64,000 nucleotides of DNA from Entamoeba invadens IP1 (taxonomy: Eukaryota > Evosea > Mastigamoebida > Endamoebidae): contig NW_004443763.1 of assembly GCF_000330505.1 (NCBI RefSeq), forward strand, positions 213,570-277,569. Reading direction: 5' to 3'. Under the pieces are notes generated by a model. The model saw nothing but the letters and a program-made list of their open reading frames with translations, ran no database searches and was not told the origin of the DNA. This document shows, one piece after another, positions 9,753 to 20,936 of this stretch. Within the stretch, counting starts at the first letter, position 1, and each line of letters begins with the position of its first letter. A program made the position numbers and the translations under genes.

Positions 9753-11808
9753 ATGAACACTGATACATTTGTTGATGAAATAAAACGTAAGATAATGGAT
9801 GGTAATTATGAAATCGACTTTGAAACACCAATACAAAAGAGCAAACGAAAACCCGCTTTAAGCCGAATTGAAATGATTTCAAATATTTCAAAATCAAAAA
9901 GTATGTTGACGAAAAAAAACAACAACCATCCCTAAAAACATTAAAGAATCCGAAGAATTGTATTTACAATTGGAAGACGACGTTTTCATGAACACAACAG
10001 AAGTAAATCAGATACAGATGATATACAATACTTACAAAACAAGCGAGGCAACATTGAGTGTTTTGTTCGGATTAACAGGAGGATCCATTTACACACACTT
10101 AAAACATTATGCAATTGAACCAAAAAACACACAAATTTTACTTTCGAAATGGATGTAGCAATTAGTGAAGTGTTTAAATATTGTCAGAGAAACTCAAAAG
10201 CAGTAACTCCATATTTCATTCATTCAATTTGCGAACAATTTGAACCAACATTCAATATAACAATTGACGGAATTGTAAAACACGTTGCAAAATACCACAA
10301 TAAAACAACTGTTGTTGTTAATCCAGACAAACTGGAAAGGGTTGAATGCAAACCACAAGATGTGTTAGACAATTATATAACATTTGCTGAAAACTTCAAT
10401 GGAACACCTTTCGAATTAGTTTTTAACATCGACGAAATAGGTTTCAATGAATACTCCGACAGTAAAAAAGTTAGAGTGTTTACCGACAAAACCAAAGTTG
10501 TACATAAAGTTGGAATATCAAGAAATTGCAAAAGATCAACTGTAATAGCTTGCATATCAGCTGACGGTAAATTTGTCACTCCTGGAATGGTGATTCCTAA
10601 CAAACATTTTAGCAATTCAGTATCATTGAGTTTTACAGATTTGACAGTTTATTCAAATCCGAGTGGTTTTATTAACAAATATATTTTTTTCAAACTTGGA
10701 TGATTGAACGCGTTTTGGGTTACATTTTAAAGAGAATATCCGAAGTTGGTTTAAACAGTGACGTGAAAGCGGTTATTTTATTAGATAATTGTTCGGCACA
10801 TATTTATGAAAGATTAAAATCATTATTTGCATCGCACAACATAATATTGCATTTTATAGTCCCTCATAGAAGTCATTTATCACAACCACTTGATTTGTGT
10901 TTATTTGGTGTTGTTAAAAAATGCTCAAACACGACTACAACACTGTTCACTTGTCAAACCACTCAACAAATCAATATAAAAACCCAGTGTTCAGATAAAA
11001 TTTCAAATGATTTACAACAAAGAACAAGCGACGAACAACCAATATTAGACCAATCCAAACTTGAAAAATCATTAATAAAGTGGATAAATTCATTGGAAGA
11101 TCCGATAACAAAACGAGCAATAAAGGATTCAAGAGCCAAATGGGGAACACTTATTACTTGTCAGATAAATAAAGTAATGAAAACCATCTATAAAAAAGCA
11201 GTTCCAGAAACAATAGAGGCATCATTTTTNNNNNNNNNNNNNNNNNNNNNNNNNNNNNNNNNNNNNNNNNNNNNNNNNNNNNNNNNNNNNNNNNNNNNNN
11301 NNNNNNNNNNNNNNNNNNNNNNNNNNNNNCAATAGAGGCATCATTTTTGCGTGCTGGATATAAATGTATCATCAACAATGGAAGAAAAAGAGTTTATGTC
11401 AACATTGAAAGCGCAAGTGTTTTTCTTAAAACTCTTATCTCAACTCCACCATTAGAAGTTTTGGAAAAACTCAGAGCTCCTGAAAACAAAATTGAATTGT
11501 GTAGAGCGACAGATGTAAACGAAAGAACAGTAATCAAATTATATAATAAAATTGAATCAACACAGTGGTTACCAATCGAAACCGAAAAAAGCACACCAAT
11601 GTCTGTTCCAAACCAATCGGTTAATAATTTGTTTGTTACAAATACCCAAGAAACGCAAGTTTCAGTTATCACCGAACAAACATTGTGTGAAACTGATAAA
11701 GTAATATTAAGTATGCCATTGTTTGATGAAAATGGTATAAGAAGGCCTTTAACAAAAGAAGAATTGGATCAGTTACAATATGAACAAGACATGATTGAAC
11801 TTGAATGA
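9753..11808 (+). pseudogene. pogo/Tigger-like DDE_1 transposase, frameshifted
   Basis: Consecutive plus-strand frames (about 9753-9935, 9958-10158, 10149-10703, 10700-11229, then 11347-11808 after the gap) form one transposase broken by at least three frameshifts near 9935, 10145 and 10700. The catalytic parts are recognisable: FNIDEIGFNE with the first Asp, AVILLDNCSAH with the second, and PHRSHLSQPLDL, the Pro-His-x-Ser-His...Gln-Pro-Leu-Asp signature of the DDE_1 (CENP-B/pogo/Tigger) family with the third acidic residue. Upstream parts resemble the helix-turn-helix DNA-binding domain. The protein would cut and paste the element at its terminal repeats, but this copy cannot make it unless the frameshifts are sequence errors. 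Confidence 0.85.
11230..11329. other. Assembly gap (100 N), flanked by an identical 19-mer
   Basis: The 19 bases before the gap (11211-11229) are repeated exactly right after it (11330-11348). The two contig ends therefore overlap, and the gap probably has no missing sequence; the transposase frame continues across the overlap. Confidence 0.85.
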
Positions 11809-12348
11809 CTTGATGATCAATACATGTCTATCACTTGGAAACAGTAAAGTTTGTTAACTGAGTATTGTTCATTTTTTTGTTTGGTTTTATTTTAACTTTT
11901 TGATATTTATAAGACCAATTATATACTGCAGAAGGTGTATTAATAAATTATTGTAGATAAAAATATATCCATTTGAAGTTGAAAAAAATACTATTAAAAA
12001 TGGTTTGAATTGTTATTAATTATGGTTATTTTTGAAAAACAATCTGCAGAGAGCTGTTTCGTTGCAGAAGGTTGATTCGGCTAACTGTACCTGTTTATTG
12101 ATTCAATTAAACAGTGTCAAACCGCAACATTAAACTTCTAAACCAATACAAATCCAGCCTTTCTTCAATTTATTCCAGATTTAGCAAAAGTATATTATGT
12201 TGTTGATAGAAGAGACTAACCAGTTAATCATTAAAAAAATAACAGAGAAAATGTAATCGAATTACAAAAAAATATTCGTACAAGTCCAGCCACTCGCGCT
12301 AAAAACAGAATTAATAGTTAATTGTTGTCGGACTTATTGTTAATATCA

Positions 12349-12760
12349 TGACTGAAATTCCAGTCGCTACATATGACAGTGTTGTGTTTAAAACTTATTT
12401 GTATAGAAAGTATGTTAATGAAGGAATGTTGTTTTTTGTTGATGGAGGCTAGAAATCTTGTCCGAATTGTGTTACTCCTTTTCAATTGGATTTTTTAACT
12501 GAATACACCACTCAACAGATGGATGTAATTCGAAACCACATTAACGTTCATTCTTCGTGTCGAATTATTGTCGAAAATGTATTTGGAATATTGGTATGCA
12601 CTTAAATTGATGAAAAATTGATGGAAATTACCAACAAAGAATTGTGGTAAAAATGTTACAATTGCCCATGCTTTGTTGAATTTCAAAATTATTAAACGTC
12701 CATTAAGAAATGTCACTTTTAAATTTTCTACCACTATTTTATCACTGAACCTCAAAACAA
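12349..12760 (+). pseudogene. Harbinger (DDE_Tnp_4) transposase, catalytic-core remnant
   Basis: From an ATG near 12349, one frame reads MTEIPVATYDSVVFKTYLY, then VNEGMLFFVDGG, a stop, CPNCVTPFQLDFLTEYTT and NVHSSCRIIVENVFGIL. This follows the DDE_4 pattern of PIF/Harbinger transposases: a D-S-x-V-F motif, a GD(G) motif before TPF, and H-S-S-x-R-x-x-V-E-N-x-F-G-x-L with the catalytic Glu. Further downstream, IAHALLNFKIIKRP in another frame fits the C-terminal helix. Several stops and a frameshift mark it as dead. The N-terminal half is probably at 9262-9627, on the other side of the pogo insertion. Confidence 0.75.
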
Positions 12761-13474
12761 AGATTTTTTATGACTCCTCTTCCACCAGCAACTATTAGAT
12801 GGCTCAAAACTTTTATTAACAATGGTGACGTTTCTCCTATTGCCAATGGATAAAAAGAATTTGTCGGTGCGACAAACAATTAACGAATTGAATACATTTT
12901 TACTTAGTTTCTGTTTTTTTGTAAATAAATAATTGTATTTATTAAAAATTAAATAAAAACAAATTAGATTTTACTGCTTTTATATCTGTAGTTTCAGGAA
13001 ACAACAGTAATATTTTTTTATTATACTATAATAAACTATAATTATACTATTTCTTTTATTAAATGTATTGTGAAACTGTAATTTAAATGATAAATTATAG
13101 TTACTTAAAGAAAATATAGTTTACCCAAAAAAAAATCTATATTCGCAAGAGTTCCCAGGACTCAGAAGAATTTTAATAACTTGCCAGAGTAGTTTTTTCA
13201 GCTAACTCTTAAATGTAAATTCTTAAATATTTAAATACTAACTAATTATTTAAGTAATAAAAAATTAATATAAATAATAATATTTATAATTATATAATTT
13301 GATTATGAAACTATTCTACTTATTCATAATTAAATTACTAACAAATAATTAAACAATTATAAATATTTTATCAATTATTATAGTAAATATATTATAGTTA
13401 AGAACTACAATACTAACATAAAATGATAAAAACAAATTATTTGGAAAATAAAAGTGGTAAACTCAAAATATAAA

Positions 13475-16400
13475 ATGGAGCAAGAAAAACCGCAAAGTGA
13501 TGAGATGGCGATTTTGATCGCAGATTATTTTAAGACGTCGCATGGAGAGAGTTCTTTTTTGAAAATTGCATCAGAGCTAAAACTTTATATCGATATTTTT
13601 TACGTTGTTAAATTATTAGAAAGTGCTGAAATTGAGAGACTCGACGATTACATATCGCATTTCACTGAGTTTGTTTTTAAATTCTAATTTATTATTTATC
13701 ACTCAAAGACCAACTCAAGTCAAGTTGGTCATTCAATTTTTATTGAAATTACTACAATTTACATTCTTAACTATTGTTTCGTTCCTCCATAATCAATCAA
13801 GCACAAATTGAGTGATATGGATTTTTTCAAAATAACTGTACCATATTTACAAGTTTATTATTAATTAATTTTTAATACAATACAAATTGGTCTTTCGAAC
13901 GAGAGTTAAATTGAATTATAATTAAACTAATAGTATAGTATCTCAAATAATTGCGACAAGGAGCTTCTTTACGAGCTCCGTTTTTATTTGATGACTCAAT
14001 CTGCGTTGCGGAACGACCTGATTAATGGGCGGAAATTTTACAAGAAAATCGACGAGCTGGGGACTATCCCAAACCCACAAAAACATCGTCAAAAGTTTAT
14101 GTTGATGTTTAACGAGAAAGGGACGAACGAGAGCGTAAGGAAACTCTGTGGTGACTATTTAAACTACTGTACGACCACATTGAAGGAGAAGGTCTTGAAT
14201 TTTCTGTATGAGAGTCCTAACCTTTCCCGCTACTTGAAGTTTCCTGTTGTGGAGTCGAACATCTTGAAGAAACGAGTCTCTGATGGGATCCGTTATTCTC
14301 ATCTCAAGAATTGTGGTCAGAAACAAGGCGAAACGGTCAAGGTTGTTTCTCTGATGACGTGTCAACACACGCACGACTTTAAGCCATTTAAGATCATCCC
14401 CGACGATTTCAATTTTGAAGTTGTGAGCGATACAACAAAGAGTCAAGTCACGTGCGTCCAATTTTTCAAGTCGGGGGTCTGTGTTGCCTTTTCTGATGGC
14501 AGAATTGGATGGGCTGAGTTTTCGTCGGGCACTTTTGACATTGTTGTGAGGGAAACCGGCCCCATCGAACTCTTAGAAATCTGCGAGCCATTTTTGGCGT
14601 ATAAAATTGGTGGGTATGTGAGAGTAGTCAGCTGTACTGTTGGCGGAACAAAACTGATTTTTGAGAAAGATGTGCGGAATGCGAATGTGCAACAACTTGT
14701 TTTTGTCAACAAAACCGTCGACTTAGGAATTCTTGCGGAGTCAGAATTTGTTATATATAACATTTTTAACCGTGAGACTATTTTAACGATTGAAAAAGTC
14801 ATTGGAGTTGTTTCTCTTCACGACACACGGGAAAGCGTTATTGTTTATAAAACCTCGATGAGTCGGTTAGTGAGTGAATTTTCACGATATAAGTTGATTG
14901 ACGACGAGAAGCTCGGGATCTTTGTCAAGACTGTTTTGAATTCGAGTCTTGTGGTGTCTGAGGACAACAAGTACTTTATTAAAACAACTGATGGGGACAA
15001 TTTTGCGAACGTTGCGAAGGATACAATTCTGAGTGGGGGGAAAAGGTGTGTGTTTATGCAAAACACGAGAAAAGACGTGTTTGCTGTTGACGAGAAACAA
15101 AGGACGCGACAACTTGGGTCATGTGGGGAGATTGTTGTAGCGGGTACGAACGGAGATGTATTTGTTGGTATTGCAAAGGGTGAGGTGATTGTTGCGTGGA
15201 AAAAGAAATGGAAGTATCGGATTGACTGGTCTTTAATACTGGAATTTTCTCATCCCCAACTATTGAACGAAGGAGAGAGAACAGTGAAACAAGGTGATGA
15301 GAGTATTGGCCAATTGAAAGAAAGAGTAAGTGGAATGGAGAAAGTGACAGTTGAACGCAATGAAGAGGTTCAAATTGTAACAGAAAAAGTTGGCTTGAAA
15401 GAAGGCATTCAACACAATGCAGGCAGTCGGAATGAACACAAGAACTTGAGCAATTCTTTAGCAAATCAAATTTCTATCAATCAGCTAGCAACTCCATCAA
15501 CACCAACTGTCGTTCTAACAAATCAAACACCTGGTGGTGTTGTAATTCAAAAAGAACCACAAGTCGAAGTCAAACCAGATACGTTGAAAATTGTTGCGCC
15601 ACCGTCTAAAAATCTTCCACAGACAGTGGTGAATGAGACACTTTCTCATTCCAACAAAATTGAAAGTGTAGCTCCACAAAAACGTGAACCGAGTCTCCCT
15701 GTTGTTCCTCTGTCATCTCAGATGCCCGTTATTACCATTGGAAATGTCGAACTGAAAGTGTCGAATAACCCAATTGCGAAGATCCCCAACAATATTCATA
15801 TGGTTTACTACGACTCGACGAAGGGATTTTTGGTTGTTGAGAGCACTCAGAAGGATTTTTATTTGTACAAGACAAACGACTCGCAATACGAATCAATTGT
15901 GTTGACACAACCCCAATGCATATCCTTTTCGGCACACCCCATTTCTTGTGAGGACGTTTCAGTGTCGATCACTGCAAACTGTGGGTATGCTCTCTTTGGG
16001 TTGAAACACCATTGCGAGCTGTATCGATGCAGCTCGTCGAAGAGAATTTCGACGTTCGGCGACTCCCCGAACGATGCGATCACCGCGTTTTCTGTCTTTC
16101 CAAAGGACAACAACTTTATCCTTGTCGGCAATAGTAAAGGAGAAGTACTTGTGTATCTGGCCAATAAGAAGTTTCAAGTCTTTAAAAGTGGGGTGCTGAA
16201 GGGAGGCGCAGTTGTGTCAGTTGCATATTTGCCACAACAGAACAACGCGCCGTGCCAGTTTTTTGTTGCTACGGAGAGCGGGAGGATTTATTTGATGACA
16301 TTTAGAAAAGAAAAGGGAATACAATTATTACAGAGACATCCCACACTTCGAGAAAGAATAAAACGAATTTTCACAGTCAAAGAAGGGGGGGTTTTGTACG

Positions 16401-16675
16401 CGATTGGGGAAAACAAAGTGTTTAAAATCACAACGGATCGCATGACCTCTGAATCTAAGTCATTTGAGAACATCAAAGATGCGGCGTTGAATGATAAAAA
16501 GCAGATTCTCGTGATGGACAAGAATGGTATGTATATCATTGATGGAGAATTTGCAGAGATGAAAAAGTGTTGTATGACAAGAGGAATTGGCGACATAACT
16601 TCCATAACAGGAGAAAGAGAGGCATTTTTGATTGGAACGAATAGGGGAGAGGTATACAGAACTTTTGTTGAGTGA
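13475..16675 (+). CDS. Topless-like CTLH / WD40-repeat protein, two exons
   Basis: Exon 1 is 13475-13667. The intron 13668-13938 (GTTTGT donor, TAG acceptor, phase 2) leads to exon 2, 13939-16675. The join restores ...SHFTD ISNNCDKELLYELRFYLM..., so the commonly chosen start near 13991 is internal. The N-terminus resembles the LisH/CTLH dimerisation region of Topless/WDR26-type proteins: an amphipathic helix around DEMAILIADYF, YIDIFYVVKLLE, a Y-I-S-H-F-T motif, then ND-L-x-x-G-R-K-F-Y-K-K. The remainder (about 110-960) consists of beta-propeller-type repeats, with a Gln/Thr/Pro-rich linker near the middle (15440-15690) between two probable propellers. Topless-type proteins are transcriptional corepressors; WDR26/GID7 relatives serve ubiquitin ligases. 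The function here is open. A GTG 21 bases upstream is in frame, but the ATG is preferred. Confidence 0.72.
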
Positions 16676-18068
16676 AATGAGTGGTTTTGTTATTTATTTT
16701 TCATGTCTTTTAGATATTTCATTGAGTTTCTTACCACCCACAAGCAATGAAAATAGTTCAGATTCGTTGCATCATGTAATAATTCATAATAATTCTATAA
16801 TTAGTATTATTCTTATTCATTAATAGTTAATTATTATAAATATAAATATAAGAGTGTTTTTGGTTTTCTTACATCTTTAAAATTATGTCCAAATTATCAA
16901 AGATATTTCAAACGAAAAAATAACTACTATATAATAATAAATGTATTATAAAAATACTAAATAATGTGACAAGTTGAAATGATTTTTTATTTTTATTTTT
17001 AAATTGTAAAAAAGAAAAAAAAATTGAAAACAATTTTTATATTAAAAAAGATTGAAGTTTTGTTGAAGGAATTTTTAATTGTATATTTTTGTTTGTTTTG
17101 ATCTCAAAAAAGCAATTTATATTTCTGTGCTTATAATCCCAAAATTTTACAGTAATTAACGGCTGTTGTTAATCAATAATAAATAATTATAAATAAATAT
17201 TTTTTTTAAAAAGAATACACTAATTTTTTTAAATATAATAGTTTATTTGCAATTATCATTTTTTAATGTATATACTTTTGTTTTTTTAACTTTATTTTTA
17301 TAAATCACTTTAAGAATGAGTTATTTTAATAAAAACAATTTTTTTCAACCAAAGAATTATCACTCGAAAGTATTTCGGAATTAGTAAAAATGATATAATA
17401 AAAATATTAGTTCAATGTATTATAAAATCTAGTAAAACCAATAATTAATCATTTCAATAATGCGATGATAGAATTTGCAATTCACTATTATTTAAATTAT
17501 AATAAATTTATAATATTTATTAATAAATTTATTTTAATTATTTGAATAAATCAAACACATATAATGTAACTTTTTATAAGTATAAAATTTTATAATATAT
17601 AATAATGAATGTACACTTTTGAAAAACAACCAAATAAAATAACCTTCTTATTTAATACAAAAATATAAAGCATAATCTATTCAAAAAAGTTTAAATGTTT
17701 AAACTGAAAAAAAAGTTAATCGATTATTTGACCTTTTGTTGAACTGTTTAATAAAAATAGAATACAGAATCTATTTTAACTAAACTGCGACAAAAAAGTT
17801 GACCTTTTCTTGAATTGAGTTTTAAATAGAAATAATCAGTGACAATCCGCCAAGATTGCGTTTGAACTTCTTTGCATATACCAAACCAATGAAGTATAAT
17901 AAAACAAACAATTAAATATAGTATTGAAACATAAAATATTACAAATATGAGTTAATCAAGCAGATCGCATATAATGGATTTGGGGTTCAATAATTCTTAT
18001 TGTTTTATAAATAAAAAAGTTAAAGTATTTATTATTCAAACTACTCAAATTGGCATTCAAATAAGTTA
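16676..18068. other. AT-rich intergenic region, no gene seen
   Basis: About 1.4 kb of AT-rich sequence with poly-A/T runs and no sustained coding frame on either strand. It should include the 3' end of the WD40 gene and the promoter of the TLDc gene. Confidence 0.5.
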
Positions 18069-18863
18069 ATGGGGAATAGTAATGCCATGTCTCAATCAGT
18101 AGTGTCGAAACGACAAAAGAGTTTACCGTTGGAAATACCGGTACTATTAAATAAAGACTACTCATCAAGTTCACCAAGAAGTCCTTCACTCTCAAAATTG
18201 AAAAGTCCTAAAAGCCCATTGAAAGGCTTTTTAAAGATTTCTTCCGCTCAGTCAACACCAAGAGATTCATGTTCACTTGTTTTGTTTCCAATGTGTCGAA
18301 GCGGAGATATGTTCGACTCTCAAACCTTAAAACATAAAACTCAAAGAATAAAACCAGTCAATTTTATTGAAACTATTCAACAGTGGACGTCTCTCACAAA
18401 AATCACTCCTCTTTTTAACTCTGATGAGGACTCTCTTTCCGCCAAAAATCTCAATGCGTCAATCTGTTGTCACAAAAACGTTTGCATTGTCATCAAAACT
18501 GAAGATAACGATTTGATTGGATGTTTTCATCAAGACGTCATTCTGCCAAGTAAACAAAACGTCAATCAAAAAAGCTGTTCAAACGAATTTTTCATCTTTT
18601 CGTATAACAAAAACTTCTCACAAAAAATGGAAATGAAAGAAAAAGGAAAAAATCATTCAATCACAATCCACAAAAATTCCGAAACAAATTTCGTTTTTTC
18701 GGTGTACTCCGCTTTTTGGATCCTTTCAGACGGAACTATTAATATTCACCCCGCTTTAAAATCAGTCTTTAAAATTCCAAAAAATGTCGTCGATCCACTC
18801 ATCAAAAACTCTTTTGTTAAATCAACAAAAATTACCAATCTCATGGCTTTTGAGATGGAATAG
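18069..18863 (+). CDS. TLDc-domain protein with N-myristoylation-type start
   Basis: A 264-residue protein that starts MGNSNAMS, a Gly-2 / Ser-6 pattern that suits N-myristoylation. Residues 30-65 are a cluster of Ser-Pro sites (SPRSPSLSKLKSPKSP) that look like proline-directed phosphorylation targets. The C-terminal half (about 130-264) resembles a TLDc domain: CIVIKTEDNDLIGCFHQD (family: ...F-G-C/G-F), FFIFSYNKNF-like, and FVFSVYSAFWILSDGTINI (family: h-G-x-x-x-h-x-h-x-x-D). It is a paralogue of the gene at 19944-20936. TLDc proteins are linked to oxidative-stress protection and V-ATPase regulation in other eukaryotes; many are known in Entamoeba. The role here is unknown. No intron is needed. 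Confidence 0.72.
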   Translation: MGNSNAMSQSVVSKRQKSLPLEIPVLLNKDYSSSSPRSPSLSKLKSPKSPLKGFLKISSAQSTPRDSCSLVLFPMCRSGDMFDSQTLKHKTQRIKPVNFIETIQQWTSLTKITPLFNSDEDSLSAKNLNASICCHKNVCIVIKTEDNDLIGCFHQDVILPSKQNVNQKSCSNEFFIFSYNKNFSQKMEMKEKGKNHSITIHKNSETNFVFSVYSAFWILSDGTINIHPALKSVFKIPKNVVDPLIKNSFVKSTKITNLMAFEME

Positions 18864-19907
18864 AAAGCTTGTTTGTATTAATTTGTTTTGTTTTATTCTG
18901 GTTTGAAATTTTGTTTTTTCGAGTTTTTTATATTTTTTTATTTAAAGTATTAAATTAATAATTTGAATAAAATCAAAATAAAAATATATTTTTTATAAAT
19001 TTTAATATAATAAATTATTAATAATATTACATAAAAATAATTAATTATGGTTTTGTTATATTAAAAAATATTATCAATTTGAAACCAATGAGAACTGTAT
19101 TATAACATCATAATATAATAAATATATTATATTTATATTATATTTTTTTTATAATCAGATTGAGTTATTTTAATAAGTTTAATAAAATTAATAAGAAAAA
19201 AAAAACTTTATCGAAAAATTATTTAAAAAAAGAATGTTCTATTTTATTATTTTAAAATCTATTCCTATTACAATGGTATAGTATTATTATTGGATTTATT
19301 TAAAAATTTTCCATTATTATTTCTTAATATTATCGGGAAATTGTTAATTCGTTTTTTTCAGTTTTAAAAGGGTATTGCTTCTCCATTCTCATTCCTGTTT
19401 GATTTGTTGTTGATTCTTATAATTAATAATTAAAAAAACTAATTTTTATAACAAAATCAATGCTTCATTCAACGATTCATTATTCAATTTCTTTTTGTTT
19501 TTCTTTTTTACATGCATTTTTTATAGATAAACAAATTTTGTCAATAAAACCCTCTTTTTCCTAATAAATAAAAGCTGTTTAAAGTATTTAAAATAAAAAC
19601 CTATTTTTATGTTTTTTACATACTCAAAAATGTCATAAAAACCACTGAAAAAAGAAAAACGGAACAATGAATTTCGGTTTGACAAATTTGTTGTTCCAAA
19701 AATAGTTGTGCTATTTTTTTAAAATAAAACAATTCAATGATATTTTTTTGAAGAAGAAACAACTATTATTAAATTAAAATATTGTTAATAATAATAGTAA
19801 AATTGTTTGAAAAATGAAAAAACAATGGGTTGAAAAAATTTGACAATTATTTTTTTCTATTTTTGGTATTACAACTGCAAAATTTGGTTTGAAATCATCT
19901 CGTCCAC
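18864..19907. other. AT-rich intergenic region between TLDc paralogues
   Basis: About 1 kb with many homopolymer runs and no coding frame. It separates the two TLDc paralogues, so the duplication, if tandem, is old or the spacer has been replaced. Confidence 0.5.
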
Positions 19908-19914
19908 TATAAAA
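19908..19914 (+). promoter_or_regulatory. TATA box of the second TLDc gene
   Basis: TATAAAA lies 30 bases before the ATG at 19944. Entamoeba genes have very short 5' UTRs and a TATA element near -30, so this is a plausible core promoter with transcription starting a few bases before the ATG. Confidence 0.55.
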
Positions 19915-19943
19915 GGGCAATTGTGTCATCTTAAAAGCATCAA

Positions 19944-20936
19944 ATGGGAAATACCAACAACAAGTCATGCGTTTCTTTATCACGCCGTCGATCAGTATAT
20001 ACTCCACCAACAAATGTAACATTTCTGAATAACGAAGACTTGGATGTGAGCAGTAGCTACACTCCACGAACACCACGCAACCAAGGCTCTGTTTCAAGAT
20101 TTGTGAAAACTCCAAAGAGAAATGAAAGTGCAGGGTCGTTATGCAAATGGAACGAAACGCTCGAAACGTACTCGACTGAATCAACTCCAAGAACCGAGAG
20201 AAAGATGCCAAAATACTTCTCTGACGTCACTTCAGTTTTCTCAAGACATCCTTTGTCTCCACGGAGTTCTCCAAAAAACTCGCCAAGGTCCACCAAATGT
20301 TCTCCTCGAAAAAATGCCCCAAATGTCTCGGCATTCCGCCCAGTCAATCTCTCAGAAAGTGATGATTTTCAAGATGAAACATATCAAGAAGCGTGGTGCC
20401 AGAACGAAAGCACATTTAAGGCTGAAAATTTTGAGAACCTCGAGCGACTTAAGAATGCCACGAAGATGAGTAATGCTAAACTCATCTTCGACTCAAGAGT
20501 GGACGAAATAGACTCAAGAAATCTCAACTCTCATATTGCTTATAAGGATAATATTATGGTAGTCATAGTGACCGACCAGAATGAAGTCTTTGGCTGTTTT
20601 CACGAAGAAGCGCTACCTAACGCAAGCTACGAAGGAAGTCAGCAAATAGTGTCAACAAAAAACTTCTTCCTCTTCACTTGGAAAAATAAAATTTTCAAAA
20701 CGTACGAAAGAAAAGAAAACGTCGACAAGACTTTCAACGTACACTCAACATCAACACAACAGTTTGTGTTGTCAGTGTTCTCGGCGTTTTGGGTGCTCAA
20801 GACAGGAGAGGTGTATGTCCACCAAAATATCAAAGAGAATTACAAAATTAAGACTACAAGTAACAACCCCTTCTTCGAAAGTAGCGCGAAGCCCAACGCA
20901 CAACTCAAGCATCTCTTTGTTCTCCAGTGGGAATGA
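19944..20936 (+). CDS. TLDc-domain protein, second paralogue
   Basis: A 330-residue protein that starts MGNTNNKSCVSLSRRRS, a predicted N-myristoylation site with a basic tail. A Ser/Pro-rich, basic region follows (about 30-130), with repeated S-P/T-P sites such as LSPRSSPKNSPRS. The C-terminal half matches its neighbour: NIMVVIVTDQNEVFGCFHEE, FFLFTWKNKIFKTYE and FVLSVFSAFWVLKTGEVYV, ending in LFVLQWE beside MAFEME in the first paralogue. The region fits a TLDc domain. The two share start, layout and C-terminus but differ in the linker, which is longer here and may carry extra phosphorylation sites. They are probably membrane-tethered signalling or stress proteins; this is inference. It is the only gene in this stretch with a clear TATA box. 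Confidence 0.75.
   Translation: MGNTNNKSCVSLSRRRSVYTPPTNVTFLNNEDLDVSSSYTPRTPRNQGSVSRFVKTPKRNESAGSLCKWNETLETYSTESTPRTERKMPKYFSDVTSVFSRHPLSPRSSPKNSPRSTKCSPRKNAPNVSAFRPVNLSESDDFQDETYQEAWCQNESTFKAENFENLERLKNATKMSNAKLIFDSRVDEIDSRNLNSHIAYKDNIMVVIVTDQNEVFGCFHEEALPNASYEGSQQIVSTKNFFLFTWKNKIFKTYERKENVDKTFNVHSTSTQQFVLSVFSAFWVLKTGEVYVHQNIKENYKIKTTSNNPFFESSAKPNAQLKHLFVLQWE

Larger units (their letters stand above)
9628..12087. mobile_element. pogo/Tigger-like element with 44-bp inverted repeats and TA duplication
   Basis: The left end 9628-9671 starts CAGCTAGACGAAAT and ends CTTCTGCAG. The right end 12044-12087 is an inverted, diverged copy: its reverse complement starts CAGTTAGCCGAATC. TA flanks both sides (9626-9627 and 12088-12089), as expected for Tc1/mariner/pogo insertion. 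The interior encodes a broken DDE_1 transposase on the plus strand. The apparent length of 2.46 kb includes a 100-N gap that is probably artificial. It sits inside the Harbinger transposase and so arrived later. Confidence 0.82.
7792..13209. mobile_element. Putative PIF/Harbinger element, broken by later insertions
   Basis: The two ends form an imperfect inverted repeat of about 30 bp. Left end 7792-7825 reads AGAGTTGGCTG..., then ACTACTCTGGCAAGT; the right end 13179-13209 is the reverse complement with two substitutions and a 3-base gap. Inside are two halves of a decayed Harbinger-type transposase (about 9262-9627 and 12349-12760) split by a pogo-like element, plus a nested MITE pair. Harbinger elements normally make a 3-bp TWA duplication; I could not identify a clean one here. 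The unit is therefore inferred from the inverted ends and the transposase halves. Total length 5.4 kb, of which about 2.4 kb is the pogo insertion. Confidence 0.5.

Noticed and set aside
12495..12755. 86-codon minus-strand ORF
   Set aside because: Antisense to the Harbinger transposase remnant.
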